This document shows, piece by piece, positions 45,835 through 61,338 of a stretch of DNA of 64,000 bases (its first letter is position 1; each line of letters opens with the position of its first letter). The notes under the pieces were generated by a model. It was not told the DNA's origin and ran no database searches. It saw only the letters and a list, made by a program, of their open reading frames with translations. The translations under genes and the position numbers were made by a program. The DNA is from Brachypterus glaber (taxonomy: Eukaryota > Arthropoda > Insecta > Coleoptera > Kateretidae), in NCBI GenBank assembly GCA_958510825.1, contig OY294049.1, positions 124,001-188,000 on the forward strand. The letters are read 5' to 3'.

Positions 45835-46912
45835 TGAGTTTTTTTTTAAATATTAATGAACTCACGTTCAAATGTAGGTACTGGATACGTTTAAGATTGT
45901 TTTATTTGCTGCTCATTTGTTTATATAATGTATTGGACTATTGCAATAATAACCATTAGAATTGTTATGTCCGCCAATATTTGGAATTACCACCACCTGA
46001 CAGGAAGTACTTACTCCCCCACTATCAAAGCATCCTTCACTTAAAATTAAAATATAATTTAATTATTAACTGATTTTGCTTTCCAATGTTGTCAAATTCT
46101 TCTCTTGCACTTTTTTTCTTAATTTTTCTCCTATTCACTATTACTACGCCATCACATATTCCGAATTTTAGTACTAGTTTTATTAATAAACAGAAAATAT
46201 AATTATATTTGCTGTTTCTGTAAATAACAGATTTATTTTCTCTCGCCAATAACAAATTATTTTTGACAAACGTGTGACATTTTGCTTCAAAATTTTCAAC
46301 TTAGATGGTCATGGAATGGCCCACTAGGAAGTCTGGCACCTAAGTCAGTAGCGCGGCCTTGAAGTAAAGAACGTAGGAGCGCCAGAGACTACAATCTATC
46401 TCTGGGAGCGCTTATGTGCAGTGCAGCTCTTCATGCCGCGTTTTGATAAACTGCGCATGCGCAATATATGATTTTAAATTTTAAAAAAATTACAAAAAAA
46501 ACAACAAGCAGACGCCAAACCAACGTTAACGTAAACCAAGACCCCTTCATAAAAAAACACCAAACAACCAAAACAAACTCCTGCACGGCGTGCTGCAATT
46601 TGGCGCTTAAGAGAACGTCTTGCTACCCCTAGTAGAAATTTAACGTTAGAATAACGTTTTTCTAATGTTAGAAAACTGTTTAAAAGGACTTTATAAAATA
46701 TGATAGGAGAATACAATTCCAACGAAAAATATACCTTAAAAGGTAAAAAGCTTTTATAAAAACTCTAAAAATCCACAAAAAATACTGGACGTGGAAACAA
46801 CTTCGTGTACGTCTGACGTGGAAATAGCCTCTTCCTTAATTTAAATACTAGATGTCGCTGAGAAACACTTTGTACCATCCCTACAAAATCAATATGGCGT
46901 CATACGTCCAGT
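45835..46912 (+). promoter_or_regulatory. 3' flank of A' and promoter block of locus C'
   Basis: Copy of 20072-21144. It differs by a 5-bp tandem gain (GTGCAGTGCAGC at about 46418, against GTGCAGC). The NRF1-like palindrome lies at 46452-46463. Confidence 0.6.
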
Positions 46913-47603
46913 TGCGACTATTTTTCAATTAATTAATTTGTATTTTTGGACTTTTCTTGTAAAATTGATTTCTTTTGTAAAAAAGCCACGATTAACTGTA
47001 ATGTTCTGCAAATATTGGTAAGTCAACTTCATTTTATTAATTTAGAACTGCCCAAATATGTAAGTTTAATCGCATACATATTTATGCAAGGTAACCTAAA
47101 AATATATTTTTATTGCAACATTTACATTTATATGGTCTGCTTCATCAAGCAAAATAGTAAATTAAAAATCGCAAAGTAAATATTTTCAAAAAAGATTCTA
47201 TTATTGGATGTGCAAATATACTGCATAGTTTATTTTATAGACCATGACTATATTCTATACACAAACATATACTATTCAAACCTGTTGTAAAAATATTTAC
47301 TGAGCGATTTTTAATTAACTCTCTTGCTTGATGAAACAGACCATAGTAATTACAGCCCAAAAAGTGGCTTTGATATATTCATCATTATTATTAGTCTAAA
47401 GACTGGTTAGAAGCAGTTGAATTTTAAAAATTGCTTGACCGGTTAAGAAAAACAGATTTAAACATCTTTAGTTCTATTTTTAGTAAATTTTTTAAACTTT
47501 AACATCAATTTGTGCCAATTTAATATTCGTTTTTGGATAAAATTTGGTGTGAAGTCTACTGGTACCCTAAGGACCCCAAAAACAAAAAATGTCAAATTTT
47601 TGG
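46913..47603 (+). pseudogene. Locus C': exon 1 and intron without coding exon
   Basis: Copy of 21145-21835; donor GTAAGT at 47018; same junction TTTTTGGCT|TTGGAATTACC. The coding-exon deletion therefore predates the duplication. Confidence 0.7.
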
Positions 47604-48457
47604 CTTTGGAATTACCACCAAGTCGAGTACCACCACCTGACAGGAAGTACTTACTCCCCCACTATCAAAGCATCCTTCAATTAAAATTAAAATATAATTT
47701 AATTATTAACTAATTTTGCTTTCCAATGTAGTAAAATTTTTCTCTTGCACCTTTTTTCCTAATTTTTCTCCTATGGGGTTGTTCAAGAATGACGTCACCT
47801 CCATAGGGGGGAGGGGGGGTTGGTCAAAAGGTGACGAAAAGTGATGAAGGGGGGAGGGGAGGTCTGGCCAAAAGTGACGTCACCTTTAATAAATTGTGTA
47901 AGTATTTTTAGTGAAAATACTTATAGCAGAATTTTTATAAAAAAACTACGACATAAAAGACTGGAGTAAATTTTACTTTAGGCGTCGCTCTACAAAAAAT
48001 TGTAATTATTTTTTCCCTATTCCTTAAAATAAGATCTAACCACCAGGAGCTCTGGGCCTAAAGGGCCTGTTCAAAGCTAAGTTGTACCCAAGATTTTGCT
48101 TTATTTGTTGATATATTGTTCTAACCTATAGGTTTAAAAGTTTTAAAATATATTAAACCCGATCAATGTGAAGTTAGCAGCCAAAACTGGCAGCCAATTT
48201 TCCGAAGATGCCCGAATGATCATAGACGTCGTTATTTATTTTCCGCAGGGTTTTATTGTACCAATTTATTGAAATTAAATATTTAAAACAAAAACTATAT
48301 AAAACCAAACACAAACAATAAAACACACAAAAAAAACATTATTTTGAAAAAAGTCCAAACATAAATCTTAAAAAAAATAAAAATATATTTTCTTAAAATT
48401 TTTTTTATAGAAATTAAAAAAAGTTCTTGAAATATCAAATGTTTAATTGTTTTTAGG

Positions 48458-50534
48458 AAATTAGGGGTCGGTAGATTAGAAGGGGTCAGCAGCAAGCCCT
48501 ATATATTAAAAAAATTCATATTTTCAAAACTAAAACTTGTAACGCTCTGAAATTTTGTACAAATATTCTTTGCACACATACACGTTAGCCTACACACACA
48601 GAATTGGCTTAGAAAGGGGACTAGGGGTCAGCAGCCAGCCCTAAATATTAAAAAAATTCATATTTTCAAAACTAAAACTTGTAACGCTCTGAAATTTTGT
48701 ACAAATATTCTTGGCACACATACACGTTAGCCTACATACACAGAATTGGCTTAGAAAGGGGACTAGGGGTCAGCAGCCAGCCTTAAATATTAAAAAAATT
48801 CATATTTTCGAAACTAAAACTTGTAACGCTCTGAAATTTTGTACAAATATTTTTGGCACACATACACGTTAGCCTACATACACAGAATTGGCTTAGAAAG
48901 GGGACTAGGGGTCAGCAGCCAGCCTTAAATATTAAAAAAATTCATATTTTCGAAACTAAAACTTGTAACGCTCTGAAATTTTGTACAAATATTCTTGGCA
49001 CACATACACGTTAGCCTACATACACAGAATTGGCTTAGAAAGGGGACTAGGGGTCAGCAGCCAGCCTTAAATATTAAAAAAATTCATATTTTCGAAACTA
49101 AAACTTGTAACGCTCTGAAATTTTGTACAAATATTCTTGGCACACATACGCGTTAGCCTATATACACAGAATTGGCTTAGAAAGGGGACTAGGGGTCAGC
49201 AGCCAGCCTTAAATATTAAAAAAATTCATATTTTCGAAACTAAAACTTGTAACGCTCTGAAATTTTGTACAAATATTCTTGGCACACATACACGTTAGCC
49301 TACATACACAAAATTGGCTTAGAAAGGGGACTAGGGGTCAGCAGCCAGCCTTAAATATTAAAAAAATTCATATTTTCGAAACTAAAACTTGTAACGCTCT
49401 GAAATTTTGTACAAATATTCTTTGCACACATACACGTTAGCATACACAAATATTCTTTATACACATACACGTTAGCCTACATATACGTATGTAGGCTAAC
49501 GTGTATGTGTGCCAAGAATATTTGTACAAAATTTCAGAGCGTTACAAGTTTTAGTTTCGAAAATATGAATTTTTTTAATATTTAAGGCTGGCTGCTGACC
49601 CCTAGTCCCCTTTCTAAGCCAATTCTGTGTATGTAGGCTAACGTGTATGTGTGCCAAAAATATTTGTACAAAATTTCAGAGCGTTACAAGTTTTAGTTTC
49701 GAAAATATGAATTTTTTTAATATTTAAGGCTGGCTGCTGACCCCTAGTCCCCTTTCTAAGCCAATTCTGTGTATGTAGGCTAACGTGTATGTGTGCCAAG
49801 AATATTTGTACAAAATTTCAGAGCGTTACAAGTTTTAGTTTTGAAAATATGAATTTTTTTAATATTTAGGGCTGGCTGCTGACCCCTAGTCCCCTTTCTA
49901 AGCCAATTCTGTGTGTGTAGGCTAACGTGTATGTGTGCAAATAATATTTGTACAAAATTTCAGAGCGTTACAAGTTTTAGTTTTGAAAATATAAATTTTT
50001 TTAATATTTAGGGCTGGCTGCTGACCCCTAGTCCCCTTTCTAAGCCAATTCTGTATATGTAGGCTAACATGTATGTATGCAAAGAATATTTGTACAAAAT
50101 TTCAGAGCGTGACAAGTTTTAGTTTTGAAAATATAATTTTTTTTAATATTTGGGGCTGGCTGCTGACCCCTAGTCCCCTTTCTAAGCCAATTCTGTGTAT
50201 ATAGGCTAACGTGTATGTGTGCAAAGAATATTTGTACAAAGTTTCAGAGCGTTACAAGTTTTAGTTTTGAAAATATGAAGTTTTTTAATATTTAGGGCTG
50301 GCTGCTGACCCCTAGTCCCCTTTCTAAGCCAATTCTGTGTGTGTAGGCTAACGTGTATGTGTGCAAATAATATTTGTACAAAATTTCAGAGCGTTACAAG
50401 TTTTAGTTTTGAAAATATGAATTTTTTTAATATTTAGGGCTGGCTGCTGCCCCCTAGTCCCCTTTCTAAGCCAATTCTGTATATGTAAGCTAACGTGTAT
50501 GTGTGTAAAGAATATTTGTACAAAATTTCAGAGC
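48458..50534. repeat. Inverted 142-bp array, rearranged copy
   Basis: Left units match copy 1 to about 49486 (CCTACATATAC). There it turns directly into GTATGTAGGCTAACGTGTAT, making a nearly loop-free palindrome. The next unit (with GTGCCAAGAATATT and TTTCGAAAATATG) has no counterpart at that place in copy 1 and looks like an inverted left-arm unit. The remaining right arm then follows copy 1. Confidence 0.8.
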
Positions 50535-50738
50535 CTTTAAACCCGTATTTAACTTTTTATACTTTTTATATATTTTTTATATATTTTTTTAAATAAAAAA
50601 GTTTAATAGTATAGTTCTTTAATCTTTAGTTCCTAGTATATGGAAAATATAATTGCTTAAATGAGATCCTATTTTTTTTTTGTCCGTAGACGCTTTTTTA
50701 AATAAAAGAAAATAGTAAACCTATTATTATGGGACCAT

Positions 50739-51384
50739 ATCTAAAAAAATACACTGCCCAGTAAAAGAGCTTTCCCATTTTACACATCCGCGCGTAAAAT
50801 GGATTTTTTTATTATCAGATTCACTTTCAGCAACCATAAAAACCTTAATATACCAATTTTGACGAAAACTACCCTCTGCCCCTTTGGGGGTGAACTTAGA
50901 ATTTTGTTATAATCAGATTCCCTTTCAACAACCTCAAAAACCCCAATATACCAATTTTCACGAAAACTACCCATCAGGGGGTGGATTTAGAATATTTTTA
51001 TTATCAGATTCACTTTCAGCAACCTCAAAAACCCCAATACTCCAGTTTTCACGAAAACTACTCCCCACCCTTCAGGGGTGAAATTAGGAAAAAAAAAATG
51101 TGATAATAAAAATCAATTTCACGCGCGGAGGTGAAAAATGGGAAAGCTCTTTTACTGAGCAGTGTTTTATTATCATATTTAGTTTCAGCAACCTTGAAAA
51201 CCCCAATATACCAACTTTCACAAAATCACCCCCCACCCCCTGGGGGTAGGGGTAGAGTTAGACCATTTTTATTATCAGATTCACTTCCAGCAATCTCAAA
51301 AACGTCAATATACCAATTTTCACAAAAATCACCCCCCACCCCTAAGGGGGTGGGTTTCAAAAAATATATTTCAAGATTAATTTT
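50739..51384. repeat. C-rich tandem repeats, second copy
   Basis: Copy of 25400-26045, no difference noticed. Confidence 0.7.
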
Positions 51385-51407
51385 TATCAAAGTCAAAAAC
51401 CCCTACG

Positions 51408-52635
51408 CAGCAAACACACCAGCAATGGGCCGGCAACGGCACAATGCCGTAAGCCGATAAAGAGTCATCGGTCCGTTGACGACATGCCCGGTAATGGAAG
51501 TGTCGCACAAGCCGATAACTGGCCGGTAATGGCAAGCCCATAACGGGCCGGTAATGGCTAGCCGGCAGACTACCGATAATTGAGGGGTATAGAATCAAAT
51601 AGTGTCAAATGACCCCTCATGTGAATTTTACTTCAGAAGCAAAAAAAAAAACGAATTAAAACACACTAGATCGGCAAATTTGTATTGTTTTGTATAATTT
51701 GATATATAGCAAATTATACAAAACAATACAAATTTTCCTACCGAGTGTTTTATTTTTTTTTTTTTTTTTTTGCTTCTGAAGTAAAATTTACATGACTGGA
51801 CATTGCACTATTTGATTTTATACCCTGAATTTTAATTTCTGGTTTATATTAAAAAAATTTTTTTTCGAAAAATTTTGTTTTTTCATTTTTTTTTTTTGAT
51901 TTTCACGAAAAGATCTTAAGATCTTTTATTAAGTATTAAAAAAAATGGTTCGATGTTTTTTTTTTATTTTTTGAAAAAACCTTTGTAATGAACTATAGGG
52001 AAAAGTATTATTTTGTTGGAGGTTGGATCAGTATTTTACCATGTCATAAAAAAGAACGATAATATCGATCGTTTTAGAATATTATTCTGAATAAGTTTTT
52101 ATATTTTAGTACCTACGGAACCTTTCCCTTTCCCGCCCTGGGATCTTAAATGCGACTTAAGTGCAAGTGAATTAATTGTTAATTTAATATTTAATTAAAA
52201 AATGTAATTACTTACTTTTTATCTTCAAAAATCATTATTAAGAATTGTAAATAAACACATGTCACAGAAAATTTTCATTAATGAATTCATTAAGTTTACT
52301 TTATCACTGACGCAGCAAAATCACAAAACAAGAGGCCAGTTTGAGTTGAAGTTCTCGGAGCATAGTTCTATCTCTTTCTAACTACTTGTTTTAAAAGAGA
52401 TAGAACTATGCTCCGAGCGCTCCAAGCTTCAACTCAACGGGCCTTAGAACACAACCCGCGCAAAACTTGCGCATGCGTCTTGACTTCTCCCTCTACGCAA
52501 GATCATATTTTAAATTGGCGTTGTATCGTCGGCCACAGATCGGTCCTTTACAGGCTAGCCGATAATCGGCAAGCCAGCAATGGGCCAATAATTATTTATG
52601 CCGATTATCGTACGGTGGTTTGCTGGGTATCTACA
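51408..52635. mobile_element. Nested CAGCAAAC TIR element, second copy
   Basis: Copy of 26069-27296, with the same inner palindromes at 51583-51827 and 52340-52438. Confidence 0.55.
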
Positions 52636-53154
52636 AATTTTCACGAAAATTTGGAAAACATTTCAAAATATTTACCCCCTCACCCCCTCGGGGGTGGAGT
52701 TAGAGAAATTTTATTATCAGATTCAATTTCAGCAACCTTAAAAACCTCTATATAGCAATTTTAAATTTTTTCTAAAAAAAATGTATTTTTCCCCATTTGC
52801 CCCCCTTGCCGCACGCCAATGTTCAAGTCTCTAGCTTAAAGCGTTCTTAAGTTATCGTGCTTACAAGATTTCCCGGACAGACCGATCGACCGACAATTTT
52901 TTTTTGCTTGAAATTGATTTATATCGACATAAAACGTCATAAAACGCAAAAATTGAAATTGAAAATTTTTGCACGAATACATGGTTTTCCGAAATTTTCA
53001 AAATGGGAAAGCAATAGGCGCAGTGGGGGGGGGTCTGCCAAAAGGTGACGTCATTTTTTTATATTTTATAGGGGGGTCTAGGCAAAAGTGACGAAGGGCG
53101 GAGGGGAGGTCGAAAATTGGTCAAAAATAGCTGACGTCATTCTTGAACCGCCCC

Positions 53155-53884
53155 TATTCACTATTACTACGCCATCACATATTCCGAATTTCAGTATTAG
53201 TTTTATTATATTTGCTGTTTCTGTAAAAAATAACAGATTTATTTTCTCTCGCCAATAACAAATTATTTTTGACAAACGTGTGACATTTTGCTTCAAAATT
53301 TTCAACTTAGATGGTCATGGAATGGCCCACTAGGAAGTCTGGCACCTAAGCCGGTAGCGCGGCCTTGAAGTAAAGAACGTAGGAGCGCTTATGTGCAGCT
53401 CTTCATGTGGCGTTTTGATAAACTGCGCATGCGCAAAATATGATTTTAAATTAAAAAAAAATTACAGAAACACCAAACAGACGCCAAACCAACGTTAACG
53501 TAAACCAAGGCCCCCTCATAAAAAAAACACCAAACGACCAAGAACCAAAACAAACTCCGGCACGGAGTGCTGCAATTTGGCGCTTGTAAGAACGTCTTGC
53601 TACCCCTAGTATACATTTAACGTTAGAATAACGTTTTTCTATTGTTAGAAAACTGTTTAAAAGGACGTTATAAAATATGATAGGAGAATACAATTCCAAC
53701 TAAAAATATACCTTAAAAGGTAAAAGCTTTTATAAAAACTCTAAAAATCCGCAAAAAATACTGGACGTGGAAACAACGTGTACGTCGGACGTGGAAATAG
53801 CCTCTTCCTTAGTTTAAATACTAGATGTCGCTGAGAAACACTTTAAACCATCCCTACAAAATCAATATGGCGTCTTACGTCAAG
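53155..53884 (+). promoter_or_regulatory. Resumed 3' flank and promoter block of locus B'
   Basis: Copy of 27816-28545, NRF1-like palindrome at 53424-53435. Confidence 0.55.
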
Positions 53885-54645
53885 TTGCGACTATTTTTCA
53901 ATTCATTCATTTGTATTTTTGTACTTGTAAAATTAATTTATTTTGTAAAAAAGCAACGATTAACTGTACTGTACTGCAAATATTGGTAAGTTAACTTCAT
54001 TTTATCAATCTAGAACTGCCCAAATATGTCTAAGTTAAATCGCATACATATTTATGCAAGATAACCTAAAAAAATATTTTTATTGCAAGATTTACATTTA
54101 TATGGTCTGTTTCATCAAGCAAGATAGTAAATTAAAAATCGCAAAGAGAATATTTTCAAAAAAGATTCTAATATTGGATGTGCGAATATACTGCGTAGTT
54201 TATTTTATAAAACATGACTATATTCTATACACAAACATATACTATTCAAACCTGTTGTAAAAATATTTACTGAGCGATTTTTAATTAACTCTCTTGCTTG
54301 ATGAAACAGACCATAGTAATTACAGCCCAAAAAGTGGCTTTGATATATTCATTATTAAGTTATTAGTCTAAAGACTGGTTAGAAGCAGTTGTAAACTGTT
54401 GAATTTTAAAAATTGCTTGACCGGTTAAGAAAAACAGATTTAAACATCTTTAGTTCTATTTTTAGTAAATTTTTTAAACTTCAACATCAATTTGTGCTAA
54501 TTTAAGATTTGTTTTGGATAAAATTTGGTGTGAACTCTACTGGTACACTGGTACCCTAAGGACCCCAAAAACTAAAAATCTCAAATTTTTGGCTGGCACC
54601 CTAGTGCAGCAATTTTAATTTTTGTCTTTATTAATTTTTTTTCAG
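53885..54645 (+). other. Locus B': exon 1 and intron
   Basis: Donor GTAAGT at 53986, acceptor ending at 54645; copy of 28546-29306. Confidence 0.6.
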
Positions 54646-54697
54646 AGGAGAGTGCTTACAGTTACATTTTTTTACAAAATATAATTTTATTTCTAAA

Positions 54698-56674
<1,977 letters not shown>

Positions 56675-56835
56675 ATTTTAGATTTGTATAATTAGTTTAT
56701 GAATTTTATATCAATAAATGAGTTTTTTTTTTAATTTTAATGAACTCACGTTCAAATGTAGGTACTGGATACGTTTAAGATTGTTTTATTTGCTGCTCAT
56801 TGTTTATGTCCGCCAATATTTGGAATTACCACCAA

Positions 56836-58590
56836 CCCAGTCCGCACAAATTCATGGCAGGTACATAGCAGGTACATAACCACTGTTCTATGTGATGTTG
56901 CAGCCATGTAGTTTTTATAGTCCATGTACAGTCCTTGGACTTTAACAATTCCGCCTCAAATTATGTATCAGGTACATAACATGTAACATATCAGCTACAT
57001 ACCAGGTACATAACATGTTATATAACTTTTGCAATATGGATGAGAGGTATCAGCCATGTCGTTTGTATACTCCTTGATATGTAGCAGAAACATACCAAAT
57101 ACATCATAAGTTATCCCTTGCCATATGGATGAGAGGTATTTAATACATTAAAATTAAATGGGTGATATGTAACATGGATGTTTAAATTCTCCCGTACCCC
57201 CGTTGAACGGCAAATATAAACTTCCAATTTCGAATAGGTAAATGATACACAAATATGAAATACATATTTGTGTGCCACTTACCTATTCGAAATCTAAAGT
57301 CGATATCTACAGGGTCCGGTCGAAGTCCTAATTTTGTTTATTTTGCAAAAATAAAAATATATCTTAAACTAACACTCGGTTGTCCTGCCAGGTATACATA
57401 CAAAAAATTAAAACTACATATTACATATTCTGAATAATATATATTTTAAAAAAGGTGACTGTTTGTACATTTTTTTTTTAAACGTATAATAAAATAAACA
57501 TATTCTGAAAAAAAAAATATTTAAAATTAAAAAAAAAACGTAATAATGCAAAATATCGAGGGGTAAATCTCATACAAACTCGCGTACACAAAATTTTGCA
57601 TTGCCCAAGATTTGGCAAGATTTCGCGGGATTTGGCAAGATTTCGCGGGATTTTGCAATATTTTGCGGGATTTCGCAAGATTTCTCGAAAATTCTAAAAA
57701 AGAAACTAAATAATTCATTTTACATTTTCAAGTATAATATACTTAGTATATATATATTATACGTTTTTGCGTTAATTACATACAAAAAAATAATTCATTC
57801 AAAATCTCTAAGAATAAAATAAATACAGCGCCACACAAAAAAAAAAATGGAACTCCAACTAGTCACCCAGTCAACACAAATACATGGCAGGAACATAGCA
57901 GGTACATAACCACTGTTCTATGTGATGTTGCAGACATGTAATTTTTATAGTCCATGTATAGTCCTTGGACTTTAACAATTCCGCCTCAAGTTATGTATCA
58001 GCTACATAACATGCTACATATCAGATACATACTAGGTACATAACAATAAAAGTAGGCGTTTCCGAATTTTACTTGTTATGGAGTGCATGATAGATTTAGA
58101 CATGGTGAACATTTTTACGTCTTTTTGATAAACCTAATAATTAAAGTATATAAATATCTTTATATGTAGCATCCATCAGGCAAAATTCTTATACGATGTG
58201 CATTTTTACTGTGAAAGCAAACTTTCTACCAGGCTTAAAAATCATGGGCCACATAAAAAGCCAATTTTTAGAGAAAAAATAGCAAATAATCATTTTAAAA
58301 AAATATATATTTTTTAATTTTTTGTCTAAAATTATCTAAAATCGGTTTAGTTGTCTAAAAATACATGCGTTTCTACTACTTAAGGGCAAAACTTTTATTA
58401 TTAACAACAATTTTAAGAATATTAGTGATTCTAACCTATAAAAATTAAAATAATATAGACGCCATATTTAGTATTGAATTCATAACATTTTATGTATCGT
58501 GTATGTTCTCGTACCATATATATGACACATAACATGCAATATTGCATGTTATGTACCATACATGTTGCATCCATATATGTGCGGACTGGG
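56836..58590. mobile_element. CCCAGTCCGCAC TIR element, second copy
   Basis: Copy of 31497-33251; one substitution noticed (GATACAT to GACACAT near 58525). Confidence 0.65.
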
Positions 58591-58965
58591 CAATTCCTAT
58601 ATATTTTGAGCCGAATGCGAATCTGCAGTCGAAATTTAAAAAAACCTCAAAAAACCTAGCGAAAAAGTACAAAAAGGATGTTTTTTTGAGTTTATTTTGA
58701 AAATGGGACCCAGTTTTTAAACTCCGACTTGGATTCAGCGGCTCAAATACATAGAATTTGACTAGTAGAGTCTGTCGGAGATCCAACTTTAGTTTGTGTA
58801 GCTGTGATATTAATAAAACATTTTTTACAACTTTCCACCAATGTTACCGCGTCTCACTGAAATATGACATAAGTAGTACTTCTGGTGTACCACACCTATA
58901 ATATGGATGCTTTTGTTTCGGCAGTTTAAGAGTTACAATATGATGCTACTGAGAGTAGCCGGTGA

Positions 58966-59204
58966 GGGAACATTCAAGTATTACATAACTCAATTGTACT
59001 AAAATTCATACACTTCATACCCCGGCTCTCGCGTTATTATAGATTATAGAGATTTCATATTTTGGCTACCCCCCTAATAGGGGGTGTGTTAACCCCTAAA
59101 TAGACAAAATATGAACTCTCTATAGCCTTAAATAACGCGAGAACCGGGGTATGAAGTGTATTAATTTTGGTACAATTTGCGTTACATAATACTTGAACGT
59201 TCCC
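58966..59204. mobile_element. 239-bp foldback MITE, second copy
   Basis: Copy of 33627-33865. Confidence 0.7.
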
Positions 59205-59577
59205 TAATACACGTGGTACCAATGTAAAAAAATACCGAGAGTTGCTGGTGACTCTCATGGTAGCCAACGTGTTAAATATTTAAGATTTCGGGGAATTTCG
59301 CAAGATTTCGCGAGGGTTGTACACAAGATTTCGCAGGAGATTTAGCTCGCAAAATACATTTAGAACAAGTTTTAGTTTTCTTCCAGTACACTCAGCCTTT
59401 TACAGTAGGGATCCCAACTCCTTAAGGATAAATAAATAAAAAAAGTATATCTCTTTTTCATCAAAGATGTCACATAGAACCTGATAATTCTCAGCAAACG
59501 GCTTACCCATGAATATAGATTAACATACCACAATGACTTCAAATGTTCTCCATTTATTTTATCTGTTCGTTCTTATA

Positions 59578-59721
59578 GGTAATAGGTACCTTTTTTTGCA
59601 ATTAATTGGGAAACATTTTTTGTGTTGGGATGCATCATCCGTTTTTATAGGTAATAGGTACCTTTTTTTGCAATTAATTGGGAAACATTTTTTGTGTGGG
59701 GATGCATCATCCATCCCATGG
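59578..59721. repeat. 72-bp tandem duplication, second copy
   Basis: Copy of 34239-34382. Just after it, the ATT run differs between copies (ATTATTATAATTTG here, ATTATTATTATTG in copy 1). Confidence 0.75.
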
Positions 59722-60911
59722 GATGTCACTGACGTCATCATTTCCAACAAACGACACAACTGCATATTCCATTTTACTAAAAAAGTATAATCCATTATAA
59801 TTATTATTATAATTTGAAATCTTATTTTGAGGTTAATTTTAAAAAAAGTATTACGATTATGTAGATTATAAAACTTGTATAAACTAATAATTATTTTTAT
59901 TACTAACCTATCATAAAACACTCTTCAAAAAACAGCGGGGCCGGTGAACTTACCGGCCACACGAATTCTTATTTTTTTTTTAAACCAATAAAAAGTACTT
60001 ACCTTAAATAGTATTTTTGCAAAAAAAAATTTGCGGATTACTCACAAATTAGCGAGAAATTATTTTTAAAAAAAGTGCATTTTCAAGACATAGTTAAGGA
60101 TTTTAACCACATTTCAATTTAAGTTGGTATAATTTTCAGTTAACTAATAAACAGCGTTGTCAGTTTGTACATTTTTTTTTTGAAATTAACGTAAACCAAC
60201 TTCTCCCATTAAAAAAAAAATACCAAAAGAGCAAACTACCAAACCAAACCATTGTTAACCTAAACCAACGCCTCCCATTAAAAAAAAAAACACCAAACCA
60301 GCAAACTACCAAACCATTGTTAACGTAAACCAACGTTAACGTAAACCAACGTCAATTAAATTGTTATAAAAATTCTAACAAAACAAAAAACTGAATTTTC
60401 CGCACCTAATTATATTCAAAACAGTAAGTTTTAGTAATAAAACCAAAAATCAGTGCAAAAATATTGTTAATTTTTCACACAAGAAATCATTCCGAATAAT
60501 ACAAGAAAACACTTAAAATCAAAATTAAAATCTGACAACGCCGCATCTCTGTACACACGTGACCAGTGGGGGGCAGCCTTAAGTAGGTGACCTTGCAACA
60601 CAGCTAAAAATGGCCGCCATAGCATCGCAATTTACGTGCTAGATGTCGCTAGCGTTAATTTTTGTAATTTTTAACAGATAGGTTCTTTTATTTTTTCATG
60701 TTAAGCTTTACATTTATCCTGATAGATGGCATCGTATTAAAAATAATAATAAATTAAAAAATAGTAAATATTTTAAGATAATATTATTAAGAATGATTCT
60801 ATATTGCATATTGACCATATTTGAAACAAAATCCCATTGAAAGTATTAGACTTACTTTGTTGTAAAAAAATATATATATAAAGCGGGGGTTTCCGTGTTT
60901 CTAACCTCAAA
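59722..60911. other. Non-coding stretch, copy of 34383-35570
   Basis: It holds the CTCF-like word CCAGTGGGGGGCAGC at 60563-60577 and one extra A in a homopolymer near 60288. No gene. Confidence 0.4.
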
Positions 60912-61338
60912 AAATCTAAATCTTGGATTGGTGTGCGACGAAAAATTTTAATAACTTTGGAAAAGGTAATTATTTGAATAAATATACGTACACAACAATT
61001 AAAACTAAATAATAATTATGCTTTCATGTGTTTTTAGTGTTTTTGAAACCAATCAGTGGCGATTAACCAATTGGTTACACTTTTGAAGAGGGTCGAATGT
61101 TTCTTTCCGTGAAGCTTTTAAAAGTAAGTAATATACATACGTAACAAATAAAACTAAATATTAATGATCCATTCATGTGTTTTTAGTGTTTTTGAAACCA
61201 ATCAGTGGCTATTAACCAACGAGCCACACTCTTAAGGAGGGTCGAAAGTTTATGTCAGCAAAGCTTTTAAAAGTGAGTAATTGATATACAAAACAATTAA
61301 ATAAAATATTAATTATGCTTTCATGCGTTTTTAGTGTT
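60912..61338 (+). repeat. 148-bp exon-like repeats, second copy
   Basis: Copy of 35571-35997. Confidence 0.55.

Larger units (their letters stand above)
47775..53154. mobile_element. Second copy of the TIR element (5.4 kb)
   Basis: Same TIRs, TAT flanks and insertion point as 22007-27815. It is 429 bp shorter, all of the change being inside the inverted 142-bp array. No transposase ORF. Confidence 0.75.
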